From the NCBI GenBank assembly GCA_001953115.1, contig LSSL01000853.1, positions 4,237 through 37,648 of the forward strand: a stretch of 33,412 bases of DNA, written 5' to 3'. This document shows, piece after piece, positions 21,846 to 32,375 of this stretch. The stretch's first letter is position 1; each line of letters begins with the position of its first letter. This stretch comes from Smittium mucronatum (lineage: Eukaryota > Kickxellomycota > Harpellomycetes > Harpellales > Legeriomycetaceae). Below the pieces are notes generated by a model. The model ran no database searches. It saw only the letters and a list, made by a program, of their open reading frames with translations, and was not told the DNA's origin. Both the position numbers and the translations under genes were made by a program.

Positions 21846-21980
21846 TTTTAAAGGCATTCTTAGAACAGATAGTCTATATTACATTGCTTAAATGTATATA
21901 ATTTTTTTAAAAAAAAATCTTAATTTAGTCGAATAATTAAATTTATTGGTGGGATTTAAGTTATAAAAATTTATATTCAG

Positions 21981-22274
21981 TAGGCTGCCAACAATATTCA
22001 GGCTATTGAATTAAATAAATGCTTTTTTTATTATTATCTAAACTAAACAAAATAAAATGATTTTTTCGGATGTTTTAAAAGGTGATATAATAATTTGATA
22101 TATCTATGATAAATTCTAGAAATCCGGTTAATGGGTTTATTTTGGGATAAAAGTTTTTATTTATAAATATCAGAAATATTTGAAAATTGGTTCCATTTTC
22201 AAATAAATGTGAATTTGTCAATTTAAAACATTTTAATCATTTTGAAACCAATTTCTCAAAACTTTTATCAATAT
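21981..22274 (+). repeat. Fold-back element, left arm
   Basis: Left inverted arm. It starts at TAGGCTGCCAACAATATTCA and pairs with 22827-23132. It begins only about 135 bp beyond the 5' end of the DIRS element. Confidence 0.82.
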
Positions 22275-22826
22275 ACCAAAATAATAATCACTCGATCCAG
22301 ATTTTTCATTAAAATCGCCAGATAAAAAAAAAACATGCATTTTTTCATTATTGGAGCCAATTATCAAAAAAAAACCCTCTAATATTTCATTTAAGCTTTA
22401 AAATAATTTTTTTTTATATTTTTCAAGTATATTCCAAAAGTATTTCATAAAATCTCTTCTCCTTTATTACTTTTGTATTTAAAATTACCTTAGTTGTCAA
22501 TTTAAATAAGATAAGGTGTATAAAATTACACAAATAAAATTAATTAAAGATTTTAAGTTCTTATTTATTTAGGATACGTGATGATGTTAAGTTTCTGAAT
22601 ATCATAAATTATGTCTCATAATTTTATTATGTTTTTTTTCCGCCGAATTATTTATTTTGGAAATTTAAGGAACTCATAAAAAATAACAAATATTTTAAAA
22701 CCTTTTCCCGTTATTTTTTAAAGCGATCGATTAAATAAACCAAATTTAAAAATTCTAGACTGGAACTATAATTTGAATATTTTTTTATAAATTTGGCTCA
22801 AAATTTGGATACCAATATTTAGATAT

Positions 22827-23132
22827 TATATTGATAAATATTTTGAAAAATTGATAAATTGTTTTCAACTTGAATAAAATGGGTTATTTTGATAAATTCA
22901 CATTTATTTGAAAAATTTCTCCAATTTTCAAATTTCTCTGAAATTTTCAACTAAACGCGTTTATCCCAAAATAAACCCATTTCCCCGATTTACAAAATTT
23001 CTTATAGATATACCCAATTATTTCATTACTTTTTAAAACATTTTAAAAAAGTTATTTTGTTTTTTTTAGTTTAAATAATAGCCGTAAAAAGCCTTTATTT
23101 CATTCAATAGCCTGAATTTTTTTGGTAGCCTA
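22827..23132 (-). repeat. Fold-back element, right arm
   Basis: Right inverted arm, ending at GGTAGCCTA. It holds ACGCG at 22955-22959 within AACTAAACGCGTTTATCCC, a rare CpG-bearing motif that recurs in the arms of the Harbinger-like element. Confidence 0.82.
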
Positions 23133-23202
23133 GTGATGAGAATTCGATCTTAGTATAATTTTTAACTTGTAAAGATTTTTTTTGGCATTCCATGGCCCAT
23201 TT

Positions 23203-23227
23203 TATATATATATATATATATATATAT
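23203..23227. repeat. (TA)n microsatellite
   Basis: An uninterrupted run of about twelve TA units lies 70 bp beyond the fold-back element. It is a simple repeat with no sign of function. Confidence 0.9.
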
Positions 23228-24551
23228 GAACCCACTATTTTAATTTCTTTATTAAGGATCCGATTTTTTATAAAAATTTCCAGAAGTTTATCTTTAAAAT
23301 TATAATTAAACGCTCAATTATTTAAGAAAATATTTATCCTTCTTTGAACTAGTTCAAAAACATGTCCAATTCAAACATCACTATGATTTTTTATTAATGT
23401 TAACATATCCAGTAATATTTTATAATTTATTCATTTTTGTACAAATTTTTTTTCAATAAAGTAATAAAATTTCGTGTAAAAAAAATTAAAAAAATATTTA
23501 TTAAAAACACTTTGGTAACCATTAATATTAAGAATTATCGAAGTTCCATTATTATCTTTTTTATTTTAATATAAAATAATACGTACAAATTATGGATTTT
23601 AAATCGAAAAAAATCGTCAAATTTATAATCGGACTCTTTTAAAACCCAAATTAGTATATAAGCACTCGTATAAATTCTTTCACAAACCCAATGTGTCTCA
23701 AAAAACATAATATTATACTCGATAATTCACGGTAGATTTATATATGTCAATTTGATTTTTTTAATATTTTTTCAATCAATTTAATTTTAGAATGAGAAAA
23801 TATTTTTATAGAAACTAGAACAAAGAAAAGCTAACCTTAGGCTCCCATCGCTAATAATTAAATAGGTAATTGTATGATATAAAGATAATTAAATGTAAAT
23901 TTTGATAAGTAATAACCTTTACTTTCATATCTTATTCCTAGCTCCAGTAAAGTTTTGATTTTAGAACTTTCAAGAATTTTCAGCTATATTTATAGTTCAA
24001 ATATTCGACTTATTATCATTTATTAGATGTTTTATTATTTTTTGCACTAGATATTTATACTCCAAATGCAAATAATAACCTAACCGAATAACTTTGACGG
24101 CTTTAATGGTTTTTCTATAGTATAAATAAGGCGATATGACTACTTATAAACTTTAGATATGTATATATTCCTTAATTTTTTGATCAAAAAAAAAAAAATC
24201 GTTCATACGAGGTATTTTTAAAGTATATCACCACCATGGAGGCAATTATTTTATATCCTCAGTCTGCTATAATAAAATTGGGATAAATTTTATTATATTT
24301 TATATAATATTAAATACTTTATTTTATTTATTGATCATAAAGAAACAAACTGCCAAGAAATTTTTTAATCATATTTATTAATTAATAATTGATGAAAAAA
24401 ATTTTGGGACGAGGAATTTTTGAAAAAATAAACGTTTGGGAAAAATTAATAGAAGTTTCAAAATAAATATCTTGTTAATTTTTTAAATTTCCACCAATAT
24501 TTACCACTCAGTTATTAATTTATATCTGAATAGTTTAAATAATACCTTTAA
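23228..24551. other. AT-rich spacer, no gene seen
   Basis: About 1.3 kb of AT-rich DNA between the fold-back element and the Harbinger-like compound element. A slightly richer patch at 23820-24130 has no frame or motif that I can interpret. Confidence 0.5.
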
Positions 24552-24812
24552 TAGGTTCCGGTGCAACAAGTGGGTTTATTTCAATAGTATGAACTTTTGA
24601 AAAAAAAATTAAAAAGAATTCACCAATATTAATCTATGAAATTATTTGATTTTACATTAGATAAAAGGATATAACCCAAAAAAATAGTTGACCATACAAT
24701 ATTAAAATAGTGGTGTTATATAAGTAAATATTGATATATTTCAATAAAATGTTTTAGTTGAAATAAACGCGTACTTAAAAATATAACACGATTTTTTCAA
24801 TAAAAAATTAAT
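24552..24812 (+). repeat. Outer left inverted arm
   Basis: This arm pairs with 28283-28550. It begins TAGGTTCCGGTGCAACAAGT and carries AAATAAACGCGTACTT (24761-24776), whose counterpart on the right arm reads AAATAAACTCGTATTT on the minus strand. Confidence 0.8.
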
Positions 24813-24834
24813 TAAATTAATTAAATTAATTAAA
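24808..24834. repeat. 9-bp tandem repeat, three copies
   Basis: ATTAAATTA-type units are repeated three times at the inner edge of the outer left arm. It is a simple low-complexity repeat. Confidence 0.75.
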
Positions 24835-24872
24835 CCCTGTTTATTTAATAATTTAGCCTTTACTTAATGTAT

Positions 24873-25200
24873 TAGGCATCCAGTGCAATAAGTGTTTTTA
24901 ATTAAACCTAAGTATTTTTTATTGAATAAGAGAAAGTTATTAATTCAGGATTATGATTATCGATTATAATCAGAAATTCAGTGATCATTGGATAAAAAAA
25001 TCAAATATTGTGTTACTAGAATACATCCCTTTTTTTGAGAGTAACGCTTTATATTGATAAATTTGAGTTCTTTTAAATGATAAGAAATGTTTGGATATAA
25101 ATAGGATTTATCAAAAAAGCTCGTTTTTATCAAAATGGATGTATTTTTTACGCGAAAATACATTTGATTTGAGTTTTTAATATATCAACTTTATTTTTAT
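24873..25200 (+). repeat. Inner left inverted arm
   Basis: This arm pairs with about 27240-27610 with many substitutions. It begins TTAGGCATCCAGTGCAATAA, very like the outer tip at 24552. It includes AACGC at 25043-25047, ACGCG at 25150-25154 and CTCGTTTTTAT near 25119. The 61-codon minus-strand frame at 24978-25163 lies wholly inside and is a by-product of the repeat. Confidence 0.65.
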
Positions 25201-25482
25201 CACCAATTCTTCATTTAATCTATTTTCGCAAATGATTTAGATTTATTCTATAACTACAGAAATATATTGGCTAATTAATTTTGATATAAATAAGGAAAAA
25301 ATTGATTTTTAATAATGTGGAATACGTTATATATATGTGAATATATATTAAATTAAGATTTTTCAACACAATCAGCTCATCTAAATTTTTTATAAGTAAA
25401 TTTTTTAAAGAATAAAAAGTATTATTAAATATTTCCAATCCAAATTTTCAAAGACCCATACTTGAGCCCAGAATATTGATGA

Positions 25483-26438
25483 AGATTAAATGAAGATTTT
25501 GAAGCAGAAAGAAATTTTGACATTGAGCAAATTGAAACCGATTTTTATTTTAACCAACTTTCCAGCAATTGTCTTAAGACCTTAACTAAATTTGTTTAGA
25601 ATGGATTTGATATATTATTTGAGATGTTAAATCATGATCTTTCTAGAATGAAAAGAACCAGAGGGAAAAGGTCCAAGTTATCAATTAAATATTCGTTGCT
25701 ACTTTATCTGTCTTTTTTGAAGATTTATCTAACTTACTCTACTATCGTACTATCATACAATATTAATGCTGGCTCAACACAAAGACTTATAAAAAGAATT
25801 ACCAATTCGACCAAAGAAAATATGAAAAAAGAGTTCCTCGTTTGTGTAAAAAACTGGGAGCAGGAATCTTTAGTATTGAGATTTTTTAATTACCCAAAAG
25901 CAGCACTTGTAATATATGAATATATACAAGAGTTCTCTAGTTTAGCCTCGGATATTAGAGATTCAAAAGTTTTATTTTTAGGAAAACATAAATTATACTG
26001 CTTAAAAAGGTAATTTTCTCATCTTCCAGATGGAAGGGTAACCATGGTGAGCAAAATAAAATATGGCTCGATACATGGTTTTAACATATTTTTGAGCAGA
26101 GTTCATCTATACAGAAAATATATTCTAAAAGCTCCAGAGGAAACCACTCCATATGGTAATATTTGCTGGTCTATAATAGCTGACTTAGATTTATTGGAAT
26201 GGATAGATATGTCCCTGAAGTTTTTACAGTAAAGGGTTATAACCTAGCCCGATTGAATATTTAAACAATAAAAAAATTATCTTCAGTTAGAATAATTTGC
26301 GAGAATTATTACTCCCGTTTAAAGCAGCTCTGGGACGCTGCAAGACTTAAAATAAGAACAAATTTAGAATTCCATGAAAATATAAATGATTTTTGCATAT
26401 GTCTCACTAATTTTCAATTGAAGTTACATCCATTATGA
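25483..26438 (+). pseudogene. Broken Harbinger/ISL2EU-like (DDE_Tnp_4) transposase
   Basis: This is the cut-and-paste transposase of the compound element. The frame opens after a stop at 25480-25482 and runs with one TAG (about 25600) through a helix-turn-helix region, KLSIKYSLLLYLSFLKIYLT then NINAGSTQRLIKRITNSTKE. The DDE fold starts at ALVIYEYIQE (family L-V-I-D; catalytic Asp now Tyr) and continues with KVLFLGKHKLYCLK, the G-x-H-x-x-Y-G-x-K block. A single in-frame TAA (about 26011) precedes LPDGRV. SIHGFNIFLSR replaces the S-x-x-D-x-x-I-F block, with Asp now Gly. After a frameshift, VRIICENYYSRLKQLWDAAR (family R-x-x-V-E-N-x-F-G-R-L, Glu kept) leads to LTNFQLKLHPL and the stop at 26436. 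At about 315 codons it is close to family length, but two of three catalytic residues are lost. Confidence 0.87.
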
Positions 26439-27239
26439 AGAATTTTGAACAGATAAACCTCTAGGTAAAAATCGAATATTTTTAAAATTAAATTTTCAGT
26501 TATAAATAGTTTAGTAATAAAACCACGTTATTTAAAAATATATAATAAATACAATTTACAATAAGATATTTAATAATTATAAAAGCAATCCTCATAAAAA
26601 TATAAAAAAATTTCGTCTATATTTTATTTAAAATTTCTAATTATTAAATATAATTAATTAAATCTAAAATATTAATATGGAATGTGTTTTTGATTATTTG
26701 TAAAAAAACAGATTATTTGCTTGATAGTATACCTTTTATCATTACGCATAGTTCTGTTATATAAAAAAAGTAAGGATGATTTCATTTTAGATTCACGGTT
26801 TTCTATAAATAGTATGTCATTTCAAGTATATTGATAAATATATAAAAATTCGTACCTTACACTGAATTAATAATAAAATCGATCAATGATTCTATTAATC
26901 ACCAACATACTTTCGATCGGTATCTAAATCAAAAAGATGTTTTAAAAAATTATATTCGAAATAAATTGTTTACCTAAAACTTAAAAATAATCATGATTTT
27001 TACCTATAATGCAGTTATTCGATCGTCGTGTTACTTTTTATTATAGTATTTTTAATCGAATATGGTTTGAAAGAGGAAAAAGGAAGGAGAAAAAGGGGAT
27101 GAGAAAAGAAGAGGATTTGACTTCACTTAATTCTTTTTTTAAAATAAATAGAAAACAGAAAGAAAGAGATCATGTTTAATGCAAATCAGTTCAAGAAATT
27201 TCGATTTTTTTTTATCCTGCCATAATTTCAAATCTATCT
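26439..27239. other. Non-coding interior of the Harbinger-like element
   Basis: About 0.8 kb without recognisable genes. It includes a purine-rich tract at about 27066-27118 (AAAGAGGAAAAAGGAAGGAG onward), the most G-rich low-complexity run nearby. Confidence 0.5.
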
Positions 27240-27610
27240 AATTGATAAATTTAATCGAATTCGGGATAAATTTCAATTTAGATAATTTTGAGTCGAAACC
27301 AATAAATATCATTTTATTACACTTATTTTCGCCTTTTTCAATAAAAACGCTTTTTTTTGATAAATTTGATTTCTTTCCAGAAATATATTGTTATTTAAAA
27401 AAATGATAAAATATCAATATAACGCGTTTTTTTCATAAAATTTCTGATGCTTCAATAACAACACTTTTTAATGTTTTATCCAATGATTATCTAATAATGT
27501 TTTATATTGATAATTTATATCTTAATTTAGTTATTAATATTTTATCTGGTAAAAATCTAAAAGATTTAAACAATTCCAGTTTTTGCATTGGGCTTCTATT
27601 ATATTTTTAC
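27240..27610 (-). repeat. Inner right inverted arm
   Basis: This arm pairs with 24873-25200. On the minus strand its tip reads TAGAAGCCCAATGCAAAAAC, against TAGGCATCCAGTGCAATAAG on the left. AACGCGT occurs at 27421-27427 and AACGC at 27346-27350. Confidence 0.62.
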
Positions 27611-28282
27611 CAAAATAGATCAAAACTATAAAAATGCATGTATACACTCAGAATAAAAATTTTGTGTGTTATTTATGATTTTGACTGTTTAAAGCTTTGA
27701 GAAATTTTTTTAGAAACGCTCTATTATTATGAATTTACAATCCCGATCAGTTATTATTATTATCTATTCCGTTAGTATATAATACTATTTATTTTTTGAT
27801 AGCCCTAATAAAGGGAGAATACCACCTTTTTAATGTCGACTCTAAAAACACCTATAAAAATTAAAAATGTTATTTTTAATAATTGAATTATACATTTCCG
27901 TAATAACCACAAACTCAATGAATTGAAAATTGGACAAAAAAATTTAAATAATACTATTATTCTTTTTTTCTTATATTTCAATATAATTGATATATAATTC
28001 TTTTTTAGTCTAGAAGAATATAAAGAAAGAAGTAAATATGTCTCAATAATCTAAATATTGAGTTTAATCTATAATAAAAGAGTGTTTGAATGTAATTTGA
28101 GGGGGGGGGGGTCAAAAAAAGAATTTTTTTGAAGTATGGACTATATAAATGATTTTATTTTAAAATATTATGAATAAATTTATAAAAATTTATTTATTTT
28201 GATAAAATTTATTTTATTCTGTCAAAATAAAATATTTTAAATAAACGCGAACTTATTAACTAATCCGAGTTTAATATTGATA
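27611..28282. other. Sequence between inner and outer right arms
   Basis: About 0.67 kb with no left-side counterpart of similar length. It holds a run of eleven Gs at 28101-28111 and AAATAAACGCGAACTTATTA at about 28240-28259, another copy of the ACGCG motif. No gene is visible. If the nested reading is right, this is the loop of the outer element. Confidence 0.5.
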
Positions 28283-28550
28283 GTTAATTTTTATTAAGCA
28301 AATTGGGTTATGCTGATAAATACGAGTTTATTTCAATTAAACCATTTCATTGATACAGATCAATATTTTCTTATATAACACCACTATTTCAATATCGTTC
28401 AATCATCTCTTTTTTTGGTTTATATTCTTTTATCTAATGTAAAATCAAATAACTTCATATTTTAATATTGGTGAATTATTTTTTAAAAAAAAATTTATTT
28501 GTAGAAAGTTTATATTATTGAAACAAATCATTTATTTCATTTTTAGCCTA
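28283..28550 (-). repeat. Outer right inverted arm
   Basis: This arm pairs with 24552-24812 and ends TTTTTAGCCTA. The tip is more diverged than the central part of the arm. Confidence 0.78.
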
Positions 28551-28761
28551 ATTTATTAAAATAAGAATACCTATATCTATTTTTGCAACCGAAGTTTTGA
28601 TTCTAAAAATTTTATGATCTTTTTTCCACTATTAATTCAATATTTGAACCAAAAATAGATTATCCAATATAGATAACAATTAAAAAATTAAATTATACCT
28701 ATAAATCATATCCATTCATATTAAAAACAATTCAATCTTATTTTGATACATTTTTTTTTTT

Positions 28762-28888
28762 AGATTCAAAATTATGAAAATAGATACAAAGAAGATTATT
28801 TTATTTATAATAAAAAAGATTTTGGTTTTTATTGGCTCATAGTTATATAGATTGATGCAAATTTTTTTGAATCTTATTCAATGGGTGA
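28762..28888 (+). repeat. MULE left inverted arm
   Basis: The arm starts AGATTCAAAATTATGAAAAT and contains ATTGATGCAAATTTTTTTGA at 28851-28870, both inverted matches to the right arm. Confidence 0.55.
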
Positions 28889-30446
28889 TTTATTTGATAC
28901 TATAATAAAATAGCATTATATTTGATTATAATTTAATTTCAGCTATCTATTTTTTTATCAATTTTTTTCATAAAATATATATTTGTAAATAAACAAAACT
29001 CAGTAGCACTAAAAAATGCAACGCTAAATTTAATATAAATTTCTATAAGCACTTCTTTACGAATTTATTTAAATTTAATTTTTTAAAAGACTTTTTTATT
29101 ATGACATCGGTATCTCAACAATCTGGTCAAATAAAAATCATAATTAGCTAAATAATTCAGTATAAATTTGAAATTTAGAAACTAAATCTTATTGATCACG
29201 AATTGTGCCAAAAATACCAATAATATGATATACGACCTATTTGGATCTTTTTAAGCGATCATATTAATAAGTTTTGAGGGAAAATTCGAGCCCACAACGC
29301 AATATAAAATGCGAAAACAGAAAATTTAAAACAAAATAAATAGCTCATTTCAAAAAAGTCCTCAATAATTCACCAAAATAATAGTATTTTCTGCCAACCC
29401 ATCGTTATATAAGTACACTTTAATTACCGACTTAATATTATAAAAAAAATTTCATCTCTGATTCTATACTTAATTTAATCATTCCTATTCACTTTTTAAT
29501 CTTATATTAATTAAAAAAAATACTAAAATACTAAGTTTACTTTTATAATTCCATTAATTTTTTTTAGGACCTCTCAGTTCTATATCCTACCAAGCCTCAC
29601 AATAGAAAATCTTCATCAACATGAAAATTGGATTCTTTATACCAATTTTTTTAAGTAAACAGATTATATTAACGATATGTCTCTAGGTAACTCATTTTGT
29701 AAATACAATTTATTATAATCTAGAATTCATTTTTCACTATTAGATTATTTTATTTCATTTCATTTAATACCAAATATAGTTGATACATTTAACATTAAAT
29801 GGGCTTACAAAATTTTGAGTGGTATTAAATTTAGTTAACTGATGATATTTTATATGCTTTTTGGATGAATCCAACTATAATAAATAAAAAAAATTTGTAT
29901 TGAAATAAAATTCTTTTTCGTATTTGACATAAAACTGGTAAATTATTTAAGTGATTTTTAGTGTGATTATTCTTATAAAGATCTATTCTTTATTAAATCT
30001 TACTCTAAATTTTTTATTTTGAATTAAGAAAATCATTATATGAAAAGACACAATATCCGTTTATGAATCATTTAATTAGATGATTATAATCAAAGCACCT
30101 AAATTTTCTATAAAAAATGGTACCCAAAGAAAATATGCACTTTAGCTTAAAAAATTAAAAATTCTTGAAATAAATCGCTTATTTAAAAAAAAAAATCGAT
30201 ATATTCTTTAAATTTTTAAATTTTAATAAGAGTTGTTGCTAATTTTGATGTCTTATTTTAAATATAATTTATTTATAAGTCGTATAATAAAAAATTTAAA
30301 ATTTTTATACATTAAAATAGAAGCGCTCTTTGAGATATTTTTTGGCCTTCTTCTTTTCTTTTTTGAAGTTAAAATTGTTATATTTATCATATAAATTTTA
30401 GTTTATTTTCTCAAGTATTAGTAAAAGTAATAGTAACCTATATATT
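28889..30446. other. Non-coding interior of the MULE, 3' of the transposase
   Basis: About 1.5 kb of AT-rich DNA with dense stops. Slightly richer patches (29270-29420, 29560-29640) give no interpretable frame. Nothing else seen. Confidence 0.45.
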
Positions 30447-32110
30447 TTATATGATTATAGCAATTAAAAACAGCTTGCTTCCAAGCCATCTTAGGATTCG
30501 TAATTCTGAGTGTAGAAAATTTTCAATGGACTTCCTTATATTCCCGTATATTAAAATGTGTGTTTGAGGATACTTTATCTTTATTACTAGAAGTTTAGTT
30601 TGACTAACTGGTTCTTCTGAAGCAAATATAATCGATACTCTACTTTTTTTAAAGTTAGTGTGGTAGATAAAATACAATTCTGGGGATATTAACTCTCTTT
30701 TTTCATACACAGGAATTTTCATGTTAGGTTTTATTTCACTTGAAATATCAAACATTACTGACTTACTTAGATCAAAAAATAAAATTATTCAAAAAAAATC
30801 CAATTCTTAAAAATGTTTTTTATTATAAATTTAAAGCACTCCGGTAATTTTTTTTTACTTGGGTCAAATAAGTTAAAGCCCTCATACCAATTAAAGTTAA
30901 TTTTGATATGTTTTCTCAAAAATATTTTTACGAAATTATCTACCTCCTCAAATGCTGTCCATTTTTCTATAAACAATTCGAGCCATAGTTTCAAAAAATT
31001 AATCAGAACTAGACAGTTGTAAAAAAATTATATCATTGATTTTTTTTCTTGAATTTTAAAAAGGGGTTAAGGTTATTTATCATACTTCTAAAAACAGGAG
31101 CCCAGCAGTTGTCACGGGTTATATTAGAAGAAAAAAAATCCATGAACCGCTTTTCTAATAGAAGGAAAATTTTGAAATGATGTGTGTTGATTTGAAGCCA
31201 AAAAAAGTGTTTTCGATCTCTTTTTTAAGCCCAAAAAGAAAACTATAATAAGTTTCCAAAGGCTCGTTTAAAACTATAGATATACCCGATAATAAAAAAA
31301 CACCATTAATATCTGAAAATACTAATATGTGGAAAGGATGATCAGGATTAATACTTATGTGAGTAGCATCTATATATATCATTTTAGATTCACTCGCCAT
31401 TTTTAAAAAACTTTTTGGAGTGATAAAAATCTTCAAATTTTCTAATTTTTAAATTTTAAATTAAAAAACAAATAAATTTGCGCTAAAAAAATTTTTTAGA
31501 ATTATTTTTTTAGTTAAATTACCTAGAGAAATTAATTATTTGGAAATGTATGATTTTTTTTTTTTATTCCTTCATACAATAAATATTTTATTATTATTTC
31601 TTCTAAAGCAGAAGTGGTTAATTGTGATTGTGATTTTGGTTTTTTCCTTCTATCTTAACCAGATATTAGATATATATCTGCTCATTCTTAATTAAAAATA
31701 CACTTTTAAAAAGTTCCTTTTTCATTTCACAGGATAGCTATACTCTGATTATGTATTTATTTAGTACTAAAGACTTAAAGTTGGTTTTGGGATTTACTTC
31801 TTGGCAAGCTATGTTATGACGTTTTGATTGATAAAATCTAACCATATTTTTATTATAATGGTCTATTCTTATCATGAATTTACAACTCGTTGATTTCTTG
31901 TTTTTACAACAAAAAAATTTTTAAAAGCACTTTCCAAGAATCTTATTGTAGAAATTGTCATTTTAGACCATTATAGCTCATCTTCGAGTAAGGTGTATCG
32001 CCAATATAATTCCATTTAATTTTCGTGTCTTCAAATAGCTAATTTTTTAGTATTAAAAGTTTTTGAATTTTTTTTGTGAGGATGTGAATTTCCTGAAGAG
32101 AATAGATATT
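30447..32110 (-). pseudogene. Broken Mutator-like (MULE) transposase
   Basis: A MULE-family transposase is readable across several frames on the minus strand. The N-terminal part (about 32035-31960) reads DTKIKWNYIGDTPYSKM. A 55-codon frame at 31738-31903 follows, with CKFMIRIDHYNK and YQSKRHNIACQEV, a Cys/His arrangement like the FLYWCH-type fingers common in this family. The core at 31155-31436 has IFITPKSFLKMASESKMIYI, then DATH (family D-G-T-F, catalytic Asp kept), HILVFSDINGVFLLSGISIV and ETYYSFLFGLKKEI. After frameshifts, 30785-31022 has EKWTAFEEVDNFVK, NFNWYEGFNLFDPS and PECFKFIIKN. This corresponds to the W-x-x-G...PSTNNALE block near the catalytic Glu. The final open frame, 30447-30755, is the likely tail. 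The second Asp was not located. Stops, frameshifts and a core with no ATG at its start mark it as dead. Confidence 0.75.
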
Positions 32111-32195
32111 ATTTTTACCATCTAGTTGATTTTTTTGAAGAATTTTTTTTAAATAAATCTGCATTCCAAAAATCTATTAATAAATATAAACATTA

Positions 32196-32365
32196 TCACC
32201 CAATTAAATTTAGGTAAGATATAATCTGATTAAATGATCCAATAAAAAAAATCAAGATGAATTTTGCATCAATATACACAATTCTGAATCGCAATTTGGC
32301 TTTTAACCTTTAATTTTTTTGGTGATTTTATTTTTTGTATCAAATTATTAATTTTGAATCAAAAA
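32196..32365 (-). repeat. MULE right inverted arm
   Basis: This arm pairs with 28762-28888. TTTGCATCAAT lies at about 32263-32273 and ATTTTGAATCAAAAATA at 32351-32367, with the outer end toward higher coordinates. Confidence 0.55.
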
Positions 32366-32375
32366 TATTATATTT

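Larger units (their letters stand above)
21981..23132. mobile_element. 1.15 kb fold-back (long-TIR) element, no coding capacity
   Basis: Two long inverted arms, 21981-22274 and 22827-23132, match over about 300 bp with moderate divergence. Shared cores include TAGGCTNCCAA at the tip, TTCAGGCTATTGAAT, TCTAAACT/TTTAAACT plus AAACAAAATAA, GGGTTTATTTTGGGATAAA near the middle, and CAAATAAATGTGAATTT. The 550-bp loop shows no open frame. The tips read TA|GG...CC|TA, consistent with insertion at a TA dinucleotide. It looks like a non-autonomous DNA transposon. Its TA|GG tips, GGGTTTATTT motif and AAACGCGT motif resemble the Harbinger-like element nearby, so that family's transposase may have moved it; this is inference. 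Confidence 0.8.
24552..28550. mobile_element. Compound Harbinger/ISL2EU-like element with nested long inverted repeats
   Basis: Outer arms at 24552-24812 and 28283-28550 match in inverted orientation, for example GATTTTACATTAGATAAAAG, TTGGTGAATTC/ATT and AGTGGTGTTATATAAG. Inner arms at about 24873-25200 and 27240-27610 also match inverted: ATCATTGGATAAAA, TTATATTGATA and ATTTATCAAAAAA followed by CGTTTTT. The tips resemble each other: TAGGTTCCGGTGCAACAAGTG outside at 24552, TAGGCATCCAGTGCAATAAG inside at 24873. A DDE_Tnp_4-type transposase lies within the inner pair. The right side has about 0.67 kb between inner and outer arms and the left only about 0.06 kb. The simplest reading is an autonomous element inserted into a smaller relative; one element with very long, unequal arms is the alternative. 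Confidence 0.72.
28762..32365. mobile_element. Mutator-like element (MULE) with inverted terminal arms
   Basis: Two inverted arms, about 28762-28888 and 32196-32365, enclose a broken MULE transposase. Shared parts are TTTTGAATC next to an A-rich run at the outer side, GTATC about 20 bp inward, TTTGCATCAAT about 70 bp further in, and TCACCCA near the inner limit. Identity is patchy, so the outer boundaries may be off by tens of bases, and I cannot see a 9-bp target duplication. Long terminal inverted repeats around a single transposase are usual for this superfamily. The interior is as AT-rich as the surroundings, which suggests an old insertion. Confidence 0.6.

Noticed and set aside
24978..25163. 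61-codon minus-strand open frame
   Set aside because: It lies entirely inside the inner left inverted arm of the Harbinger-like element.
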